Both the position numbers and the translations under genes were made by a program. The notes beneath the pieces were generated by a model that ran no database searches, was not told where the DNA came from, and saw only the letters and a program-made list of their open reading frames with translations. From Gemmatimonadota bacterium (GTDB taxonomy: Bacteria; Gemmatimonadota; Gemmatimonadetes; Gemmatimonadales; GWC2-71-9), in NCBI GenBank assembly GCA_016720805.1, contig JADKJZ010000011.1:1-64000 (forward strand): DNA of 64,000 nt, given 5' to 3'. Within the stretch, counting starts at the first letter, position 1; every line of letters begins with the position of its first letter. Below, one piece after another: positions 41,988 to 50,175 of the stretch.

Positions 41988-42670
41988 CGCGCCGGGGCGT
42001 GACGCTGATCGAGCTGCTGCTGGTGCTCTGCCTGCTTGGGATCGTCGGGGTGACGGTGACCGCGATGGTGCTCGGGGCCAGTCGGGTCGCGGCGCGGGCC
42101 ACGGCCCATCTGGCCGCCGAGCGAACCGCGGTCGTGTCTGCGAGTTTCCTTCGCCATACACTCGCCGATGGGGTCTGGCGCGACGTGACCGTCGCGGTGG
42201 ATTCGATCGGCCTCGGGCGGCCGGTGGGGGAGGCCGCACTTTGCGCCGCGAGCGGGGCGCAGCTTTGGCTGCGGCGAAGCAGCTGGTCGGGGGATCGGGC
42301 GCCCGATCCAACTCGCGACCAGCTCCGTAGCTGGCCCGACAGTGGGACCGCGGCAGTCGACGAAGCCATCATGGGCGTGACCGGTGACCTCTGCCCCGAC
42401 GGCGCCCCAGCGTGGCGGCTCCTGCGGGGTACGGGCGCCGCGGTGGGGTGGTGGGTGCGAGTCGTCGAGCCGACCACCGTGCGCCGATATCGGGTGGGGA
42501 GTAGCGAGTGGCTTGGGCTCAGCGATGGCGGCGCCCCGGTCCAGCCGTTCGCCGGCCCATTGGTCGCGGGTGCGTCGCGCTTTGCGCGGATCGGCGGCGC
42601 GCTGCAGGTCGATCTCGTCACGGTGGCCGGGTCGAGCGGCCTCAGTCTCCCCTTGGGGTCGAGGCCATGA
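41984..42670 (+). CDS. Minor pseudopilin, GspJ/PilW-like
   Basis: A 228-residue prepilin-like protein with the processing site RRG/VTLIELLLVLCLLGIVGVTVTAMVLG, followed by a large variable C-terminal domain with TATVAVDSIGLG-type strands and a WVRVVEPTTVRRYRV block, as in PilW/GspJ. The start GTG overlaps the preceding stop and the end overlaps the next start (ATGA), so translation is coupled. Its role would be priming of pilus assembly. Confidence 0.7.
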   Translation: MTRRGVTLIELLLVLCLLGIVGVTVTAMVLGASRVAARATAHLAAERTAVVSASFLRHTLADGVWRDVTVAVDSIGLGRPVGEAALCAASGAQLWLRRSSWSGDRAPDPTRDQLRSWPDSGTAAVDEAIMGVTGDLCPDGAPAWRLLRGTGAAVGWWVRVVEPTTVRRYRVGSSEWLGLSDGGAPVQPFAGPLVAGASRFARIGGALQVDLVTVAGSSGLSLPLGSRP

Positions 42671-43086
42671 GCGGAGGGGAGAGGCGTCGCGGCGCGGCGC
42701 TGTTGCTCGCGCTCATGGTGGTGATCCTGCTCGGCGGGCTGGCCGCGCTGACGCTGAGCGCCGCGTTGAGTCGGGTCCGCCTGGTCGCGGCCGCGCGCGA
42801 CGCGGTGGAGGGACACGCGGTCGCTCGCCACGCGCTGGCGGAGGCGCGCGTCAACGGGGATGCCGCACTGCGCGGGCTCGCCGACGGCGACTCGATGGTG
42901 CTGGCCGCGGCCACCCCGCTCCCGGCGTGGCAGGTGCGCGTCGCCGCATACCGTCTCGGCGGCATGCTGCAGCTGCGCGCGATGGCCTTTCGGAACCGGC
43001 TCGACGGCACTCCGGCGGCGGCCCACCGCGCCACTCTCCTCCTTCGGTGGATCGGTGCCGATACTCTGCGAGTGATCAGTCCGTAG
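42667..43086 (+). CDS. PilX/GspK-like minor pilus component
   Basis: A 139-residue protein starting MSGGERRRGAALLLALMVVILLGGLAALTLSAALSRVRL, the pattern of PilX/GspK proteins, whose processed helix begins AALLLALMVV. The C-terminal domain is small and lacks cysteines. It is the last of three overlapping genes; a 195-bp gap holding the pilM sigma-54 promoter follows. Confidence 0.65.
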   Translation: MSGGERRRGAALLLALMVVILLGGLAALTLSAALSRVRLVAAARDAVEGHAVARHALAEARVNGDAALRGLADGDSMVLAAATPLPAWQVRVAAYRLGGMLQLRAMAFRNRLDGTPAAAHRATLLLRWIGADTLRVISP

Positions 43087-43103
43087 CACGTCGGATCGGG
43101 GTG

Positions 43104-43119
43104 TGGCACAGGGAGTGCT
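43104..43119 (+). promoter_or_regulatory. Sigma-54 promoter of pilMNOPQ
   Basis: TGGCACAGGGAGTGCT has GG at 43105-43106 and GC at 43117-43118, the exact -24/-12 spacing, with only two departures from the TGGCAC...TTGCT consensus. It lies 163 bases before the pilM ATG, giving a leader of about 150 bases without an ORF. It shares the core TGGCA-N6-GTGCT with the pilA promoter. Confidence 0.8.
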
Positions 43120-43281
43120 ACCGATATCCGGGGTCAGGCGGGGTTTCGGCCCCACTTCGGGCAGGTCTGTCAGGGCGTAAGTGGTATGTGGGCAACGGGT
43201 TGCTCTACCGGACCTCACTTGACTTCTCGGGGTCCCTGGCAGTACCGTACACCAACCCTCCACCGCACAATCCGGGCTCCT

Positions 43282-44325
43282 ATGGCGCTCTTCCCGCGCG
43301 CACGATCCACGGTCGGTCTCGACATTGGCAGCGGCTATATCAAAGCCGTCGTGATCAATCACGGTTCGGGGCAACCCGTCCTTGAGAAGGTTGCGATGGC
43401 CCGCGTGCCGGATGACGCGATCGTCGAAGGTGAAGTGATGGACCCCTCGCTGGTCGCCGACACGGTGCGCAGTCTGCTCGACCGCGCCCAGATCAAGACC
43501 CGTGAAGTGGCGGTGGCGGTGGGCGGCCGCGACGTCATCATCAAGAAGATCCTCATGGATCGGATGCGTGATGCGGAAGCCCGCGAAGTCATGCCGTGGG
43601 AAGCCGACCAGCACGTCCCCTTCGACAAGGAAAACGTCGAGCTCGACTTCCAGATCCTCGATCCCGACGCCGACGGCCTGCAGATGCAGGTGTTGCTGGT
43701 GGCGGCGAAGCGGGAGCTGGTCGAGTCGAAGCTGGTGCTCCTCGCCGAGATCGGCCTGGAAGCCAGCGTGATCGATGTCGAAGCCTTCGCCCTGCACAAC
43801 GCCTTCGAGCGCAGCTACCCCGAAGCGATGCGCGGCGTGGTGGCGCTGGCGAATGTCGGCCACGAGACCACGACCATCAATCTGCTCGAGGACGGCGTGC
43901 CGGTCCTCACCCGCGACTTGCCGGTGGGCGTTCGTCGCCTCCGCGAGGATCTGCAGCGTGAGCGCGGCCTCGCCGCCGACGCCGCCGATCGCGTGGTGCG
44001 TGGTGCCGATCTCGATCCCGCGTTGGCGCCGCACGTCGCCAACCGCGGCGAGGAGCTGGCGCTCGGCATCGAGCGCGCGGCGGCCTTCCTGCAGACGTCC
44101 TCGCGGCCGGTCGCCGCGCTGTCGCGACTCTATCTCACCGGCGGCGGTTCGCGCGTTCCCGGCCTCGCCGGGGTTCTCGCCGATCGCCTGCGCATTCCCG
44201 TGACCCAGGCGCACCCGCTCGAGCGGCTCTCCGCGGCGCCCGGCGCCTTCGGCGATCTGAATGTCGACGAGGTCGCACCCTTGCTGATGCTCCCCGTCGG
44301 GCTCGCCCTGCGGACCGCGGACTGA
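43282..44325 (+). CDS. pilM: Type IV pilus inner-membrane assembly protein PilM
   Basis: A 347-residue actin-like ATPase domain protein. The nucleotide-binding motif TVGLDIGSGYIKAVVI is at the N-terminus, followed by VPFDKENVELDFQIL (the DxxELDF block of PilM), VALANVGHETTTINLLEDG (phosphate 2) and LYLTGGGSRVPGLAGVLADRL (adenosine motif). PilM binds the N-terminal tail of PilN at the cytoplasmic face of the pilus platform. The ATG at 43282 gives the usual short tail before the first strand. It heads a five-gene operon. Confidence 0.95.
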   Translation: MALFPRARSTVGLDIGSGYIKAVVINHGSGQPVLEKVAMARVPDDAIVEGEVMDPSLVADTVRSLLDRAQIKTREVAVAVGGRDVIIKKILMDRMRDAEAREVMPWEADQHVPFDKENVELDFQILDPDADGLQMQVLLVAAKRELVESKLVLLAEIGLEASVIDVEAFALHNAFERSYPEAMRGVVALANVGHETTTINLLEDGVPVLTRDLPVGVRRLREDLQRERGLAADAADRVVRGADLDPALAPHVANRGEELALGIERAAAFLQTSSRPVAALSRLYLTGGGSRVPGLAGVLADRLRIPVTQAHPLERLSAAPGAFGDLNVDEVAPLLMLPVGLALRTAD

Positions 44326-44338
44326 GGAGGCCGGCACC

Positions 44339-45031
44339 ATGATCACTATCAATCTCAAGCCCGGAGTCCGGCGCCAGGTCCAGAAGGGACCGGCGTTCGG
44401 TGGGTTGCAGGAACGCCTGAAGGGACTGAGCACCGGCATCAAGGAGCCGTGGCTCGCCTTCGCCGTCGGCAGCTGGGTGGTGGTGCTGCTCGGCCTCGGT
44501 GGCTTCTTCCTCGCGACGGGCAGCAAGCTCAGCGCACTGGAGCCGAAGCTCGAGGCTGCGCGCACCGAACAGAGCCGCTATCAGGGCTTCCTCACCGAGA
44601 AGCGCCACGCGGAACGCCAGCGGGACTCGGTGCTCGCCCAGATCGGCACCATCGCCGCCGTCGATCGCGACCGCTACCTCTGGCCGCACATTCTCGACGA
44701 AGTCGCCAACGCCGTGCCCGATTACACCTGGCTGGTCGAGGTGTCGCAGGTCGGCACCGGGACGCCGGGGACCACGGCCGACAGCAGTGGCGTGGTGGCA
44801 CCGCCGCCGGTGGTGCGGATCGTCGGGATGACGAACGACCTCCAGCACTACACCGCCTTCTTGCGGCAACTCGAAGCCTCGCCGTGGCTCGCCGACGTGA
44901 TGCCGATCGATGCGAAGACCGTGGTGATCCAGAACCGCGCGCTGACCCGCTTCACGTTGCAGGCGTCGTATTCGCGGGCCGACAGCACGCACATCCGCAC
45001 GGTGCCGATCCTCGAATCGGTGGTGAGGTAA
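44339..45031 (+). CDS. pilN: Type IV pilus assembly protein PilN
   Basis: A 230-residue bitopic inner-membrane protein. The N-terminal tail MITINLKPGVRRQ contains the INL(L/K)P motif that docks in PilM. One membrane helix (about 41-62) is followed by a coiled coil (SALEPKLEAARTEQSRYQGF) and a periplasmic ferredoxin-like domain. It begins 13 bases after pilM behind GAGGAGG and is three bases from pilO. Confidence 0.92.
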   Translation: MITINLKPGVRRQVQKGPAFGGLQERLKGLSTGIKEPWLAFAVGSWVVVLLGLGGFFLATGSKLSALEPKLEAARTEQSRYQGFLTEKRHAERQRDSVLAQIGTIAAVDRDRYLWPHILDEVANAVPDYTWLVEVSQVGTGTPGTTADSSGVVAPPPVVRIVGMTNDLQHYTAFLRQLEASPWLADVMPIDAKTVVIQNRALTRFTLQASYSRADSTHIRTVPILESVVR

Positions 45032-45034
45032 TCG

Positions 45035-45667
45035 ATGGCCGACACACCGAAGACCACCCCCATCCTGCTGGGCCTGATCGCCCTCGTGGTCGGCTATGCC
45101 GGCTGGAGTGGCGACGGACTCAATCTTCTCGGGATCGAGGGATTGCGGGCCCGGAGCGCACATGCAGCGGCGCTGCAGGACACGCTGACGGGGCTTGAGG
45201 CGCAGATCGACACCGCCAAGCGCGACCTCGCCAAGGAGTCCGTCGAGGACGTGAAGAAGCGGGCAGCCGCCTTCAGTTCCTCGCTGCAGATTCTCCGCGC
45301 CCTGGTGCCGGAGCAGCGCGAAGTGGCGAACCTGCTCGACGACATCCAGATCCGCGCCAAGGTGCGCGGCGTCAACGTCGCCGACTTCACCGTGCTGCCG
45401 ACCTCGGAAGGCCCGGCGCCGTTCGACACCTATGCCTATCAGATGGCCGTGATCGGCCGCTACCACCAGGTCGGCTCCTTCCTCACCGACGTCGCCTCGC
45501 TGCGGCGGATCATGGTGTCGAGCGACGTGAAGCTGGCGGCCGCGGACATGGCCCGGGCCAAGGCACTCGGCGACACCACGGCGATGATCGAGGCACGCTT
45601 CACCATCCGGACCTATGTGAAGGCCAAGGTCGACAGCACCGCCACGGAGGCGCCCGATGCGCAATAA
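45035..45667 (+). CDS. pilO: Type IV pilus assembly protein PilO
   Basis: A 210-residue bitopic protein with one N-terminal membrane segment (TPILLGLIALVVGYAGWSG), a coiled-coil stretch (LQDTLTGLEAQIDTAKRDLA) and a C-terminal periplasmic domain with the YQMAVIGRYHQVGSFLTDVASLRRIM block of PilO. It pairs with PilN to form the inner-membrane platform. It overlaps pilP by 11 bases. Confidence 0.92.
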   Translation: MADTPKTTPILLGLIALVVGYAGWSGDGLNLLGIEGLRARSAHAAALQDTLTGLEAQIDTAKRDLAKESVEDVKKRAAAFSSSLQILRALVPEQREVANLLDDIQIRAKVRGVNVADFTVLPTSEGPAPFDTYAYQMAVIGRYHQVGSFLTDVASLRRIMVSSDVKLAAADMARAKALGDTTAMIEARFTIRTYVKAKVDSTATEAPDAQ

Positions 45668-46193
45668 GCCCCTCCTGCTCCTGCTGATGCTGGTGGCCGC
45701 GTGTGGCGGTGGCAAGAACCCCACCGAGATCGCCGACTCGACCAATGCCGCCCAGCAGGCCGCCGCCGCCGAGGAGGCCTCGGGCGCGACCGCCAAGCAG
45801 GCCGCAGCGGCGAAGCCGGTCGTGAAGGCCGAGCCGATCGTCCTCGACACGGCGGGTCTCGCCGGCGATCACCCGCTGCTCCGCGAGTCGTTCGGCTACG
45901 ACGTCGCGTCGCGCGATCCGTTCCGCACCGTGATCAGCACCGAAGCGCGCGGCCCGGAACTCCCGGACCTCCGTCTCGTCGGCATCATGTACGACGAACG
46001 GTCGCCGGCCAACAGCGTCGCGACGTTCCGCGACATCGGCAGTTCCCTGCGGTACAACGTCCGCCCTGGCGACCGCATCGGCCGCCTCCTCGTCGCCTCC
46101 GTCCAGGCCAAGGACGTGGTACTTCGGATGAACGATTTCGGCACCGTCCGAGAACAGACCTACTCGCTCCGCAAGACGGAGGACGCTCCATGA
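45657..46193 (+). CDS. pilP: Type IV pilus lipoprotein PilP
   Basis: A 178-residue lipoprotein. The lipobox LVAAC places the lipidated Cys at residue 16. A long low-complexity linker (to about 60) leads to a C-terminal HR domain: FGYDVASRDPFRTVI, LPDLRLVGIMYDE, VRPGDRIGRLLVASVQAKDVVLR. PilP links the PilNO platform to the PilQ secretin. It is coupled to pilQ by an ATGA overlap. Confidence 0.9.
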   Translation: MRNKPLLLLLMLVAACGGGKNPTEIADSTNAAQQAAAAEEASGATAKQAAAAKPVVKAEPIVLDTAGLAGDHPLLRESFGYDVASRDPFRTVISTEARGPELPDLRLVGIMYDERSPANSVATFRDIGSSLRYNVRPGDRIGRLLVASVQAKDVVLRMNDFGTVREQTYSLRKTEDAP

Positions 46194-48037
46194 TGACCCG
46201 CTCCCTTTCCTGGCTGCTGCTGCCGGCCCTCGTGGCCGCCGCTCCGGCGTCGCTCCGTCCCCTTCCCGATGCGGCCGTCACGGCGCTGGCGCTCTCGAGC
46301 GGTGGAGGGACGGCCCGTCTCGCGATCACCGTCTCCGGCACCGTCACGGTGAAGGAGTCGACCCTGCCGGACCCGGCCCGCCTGGTGCTCGACATCCAGG
46401 GTGCCAAGGTCAGCGACCTCGGTCGCTACGACGGCCTCAAGCGCGGCCGCGTCGTCGATGTCCGGGTGAATCAGTACGCCACGGACATTGTCCGCATCGT
46501 GCTCGAACTCGATCGCTTGCCGAGCTACTCGGTGAACCGCGAGACGCCGGGCGTGGTGACGGTTACCTTCGCCGACGAGCCGTTTGCGACGTGGAATGCC
46601 GGCCTGGGCGGCGCCAAGAGCGCGACCGTCGTGTCCGAGGCGCTTGCCGATGCGGCCGCCCCGGTGGCGGCGACGCGGGCCCCGACGCGCGAGCGTCCCG
46701 CTGCCGCCTCGTATTCGCAGAGCGGCGACCGTTACGCCAGTGGCCTGACGATCTCGCCGCAGGCCGGGCAGCAGGGTCAGGACATGCGCCCGATCTCGGT
46801 CACCTATGACAAGACGCCGATCGGCGACGTGCTGAACCAGTTCGCCGTCTTCTCGGGCCGTTCGATCGTGCCGGGGAAGGGCGTCGTCGGCGACGTCACG
46901 ATGTCGATCATCAATCAGCCCTGGCCGTACGCCTTCGAGGCGGTGCTGGCCCAGCAGGGCCTCTCGGCGATGGAGATGCGCGGCGGGATCATCCGCGTCG
47001 ACGCGCCGGCCGAGCTCGCCAAGCTGGACGCCGTCGAGGTCCTCGACACCCGCCAGAAGCGGCTCAACTATGCCCGCGCCGGCGACGTCGTCAATTCACT
47101 CAAGGCGATGATGCTGAAGGACCGCGGCTCGGTCGTCGCCGACTCCGCCAGCAACTCGCTGATCATCACCGACACGCGCACGCGGATGCCGGGGATCCTC
47201 GAATTCGTCGACCAGCTCGACATCCGGACGCCGCTCGTGGCGATCCAGGCCAAGCTGATCTACGTCGATCGCACCGACCTGCAGCAGCTCGGCCTGAAGT
47301 ACGACATCGGCACCGCCGATCAGTTCTTCAACAAGCTGGTGTCCCGTCCCGATCCGCTCACCGGGCAGCCGTACAACCCGAACGTGAACGTCGTGAACCT
47401 CGGCGGCAGCGCGGTCTCCGCGATCTCGAACGCCGACGCACTCATCTCGGGGTCCGCGCTCGACCTGGTCTTCTCGACCGCAATCGGCGGCTTCTCGGTC
47501 ACGTCGTTCCTCTCCGCCCTCGAGCGGGTTGAACTGACGGACGTCGAGGCCTCGCCGTTGGTCCACACGCTCGACAACAACGAAGCGACGATCTGGTCCG
47601 GTGAAGAAACGCCGGTCCGCGTCATCGACGCCTCGTCGTTCGGCCAGGTCAACCAGGCGCCGCGCGCCAACGTGACCTTCAAGGAGACCGGCATCAAGCT
47701 GATCGTCCGGCCGCACGTCACCGCCAACCGGCAGATCTCGATGGAGATCAAGGCGGAGCGGTCGTCGATCCAGCCGCTCGCCGCGGCCGACCTCGGCTTC
47801 ACGATTCCGAAGCAGTACGCCGAGACCCGCACGCTGGTGAACGATGGCGAGACTGCGATGCTTGGCGGCCTGACCATCACCACCGTGACGCGCAACCGGA
47901 ACGGGATTCCGCTCCTCTCCGGGCTGCCCTTCATCGGCAACCTCTTCTCCTTCACGGAGAACCGCGAGAACCGCAAGGACCTGATCATCCTGGTCATGCC
48001 GCGGATCGTGGACGACGCGCAGAACATCGTCCCCTGA
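46190..48037 (+). CDS. pilQ: Type IV pilus secretin PilQ
   Basis: A 615-residue outer-membrane secretin. A signal peptide is followed by one AMIN domain (about 30-130, binding peptidoglycan), an STN-type N-domain around residues 200-270 (ISVTYDKTPIGDVLNQFAVFSGRSIVPG), an N1 domain (VEVLDTRQKRLNYARAGDVVNSLKAM, SNSLIITDTRTRMPGILEFVDQLDIRTPLV) and the beta-barrel secretin domain with VQAKLIYVDRTDLQQLGLKY-like and LIILVMPRIVDD at the C-terminus. Many PilQ proteins carry two AMIN domains; here only one is seen. It ends the pilMNOPQ operon, 23 bases before a strong terminator. Confidence 0.95.
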   Translation: MMTRSLSWLLLPALVAAAPASLRPLPDAAVTALALSSGGGTARLAITVSGTVTVKESTLPDPARLVLDIQGAKVSDLGRYDGLKRGRVVDVRVNQYATDIVRIVLELDRLPSYSVNRETPGVVTVTFADEPFATWNAGLGGAKSATVVSEALADAAAPVAATRAPTRERPAAASYSQSGDRYASGLTISPQAGQQGQDMRPISVTYDKTPIGDVLNQFAVFSGRSIVPGKGVVGDVTMSIINQPWPYAFEAVLAQQGLSAMEMRGGIIRVDAPAELAKLDAVEVLDTRQKRLNYARAGDVVNSLKAMMLKDRGSVVADSASNSLIITDTRTRMPGILEFVDQLDIRTPLVAIQAKLIYVDRTDLQQLGLKYDIGTADQFFNKLVSRPDPLTGQPYNPNVNVVNLGGSAVSAISNADALISGSALDLVFSTAIGGFSVTSFLSALERVELTDVEASPLVHTLDNNEATIWSGEETPVRVIDASSFGQVNQAPRANVTFKETGIKLIVRPHVTANRQISMEIKAERSSIQPLAAADLGFTIPKQYAETRTLVNDGETAMLGGLTITTVTRNRNGIPLLSGLPFIGNLFSFTENRENRKDLIILVMPRIVDDAQNIVP

Positions 48038-48060
48038 GCCCACGCGGCTCGCGGGACCAG

Positions 48061-48084
48061 GGCGCCCGGCTTCGGCCGGGCGCC
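48061..48084 (+). terminator. Intrinsic terminator after pilQ
   Basis: GGCGCCCGGC, a TTCG tetraloop and GCCGGGCGCC form a perfect 10-bp stem, followed by TTGTCGTTT. The UUCG loop is an especially stable one. It ends the pilMNOPQ transcript. Confidence 0.9.
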
Positions 48085-48140
48085 TTGTCGTTTGCCCCCC
48101 TCGCCTCGGCACCACCCCCGGGTGTTAGCTTCCCTCCACT

Positions 48141-49471
<1,331 letters not shown>

Positions 49472-50064
49472 GCACGACGCGCTCGCTGATCCTGGTGGGC
49501 CTTCCGGGGGCGGGGAAGAGCACCGTGGGCCCGCTGGTGGCGGCCGCGCTCGAAGCGCGCTGGTGCGACCTCGACGACCTGATCGTGGCCGAGGCGGGAC
49601 GCACCATTCCAGCGATCTGGGCCGAGGAAGGTGAGGCCGGCTTCCGCGCGCGGGAGCGGGCGGCGATGGCGGCGGCCCTGGCCGACGGGCCGCAGGTGAT
49701 CGCTGCCGGTGGGGGGTGGATTGCCCAGCCCGGCAACCTCCTCGAAGCCGAGCCGTTCGCACTCGTACTATATATGTCGCTGGATCCGGCCGATGCTGCG
49801 CGAAGGGTGGCCGCCCAGGGGGGTCGACCGTTGCTGGAGGGACGCGATCCGGACGCGGCGTTGCGGGAGCTGCTGGTCGAGCGGGAACGCTGGTACCGAC
49901 TGGCCGGCGTCGAGGTTGCCGTGGGGCGTGCGGCCCCCGCCGCCGCCGCCGAATCGATCGTGGTCGCGGCGAGGCAATACGGCGGCTGGTAAGGCGTTGA
50001 AAAGCAACGATTTGCGTTGGTGGTACTTGCCGGAAGGCAACTGGCAGGGGTATTTACGGACAAA

Positions 50065-50166
50065 CGTTGGTCGTTAGTCGTTAGTCGTTAGTCATTAGAA
50101 ACTCCACTACGGAGTGCCGCGACTGCGACGGTTCGACAACCTCTAACGACCAACGACTAACGACTC
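50065..50166. repeat. GTCGTTA heptamer inverted repeat before topA
   Basis: CGTTG-GTCGTTA-GTCGTTA-GTCGTTA-GTCATTA, a 45-base loop, then the complement (CTAACGACCAACGACTAACGACTC). Here the loop has no REP-like palindrome. The right arm ends ten bases before the topA start codon, so the hairpin may sit in the topA leader. Confidence 0.85.
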
Positions 50167-50175
50167 AGGACTATC

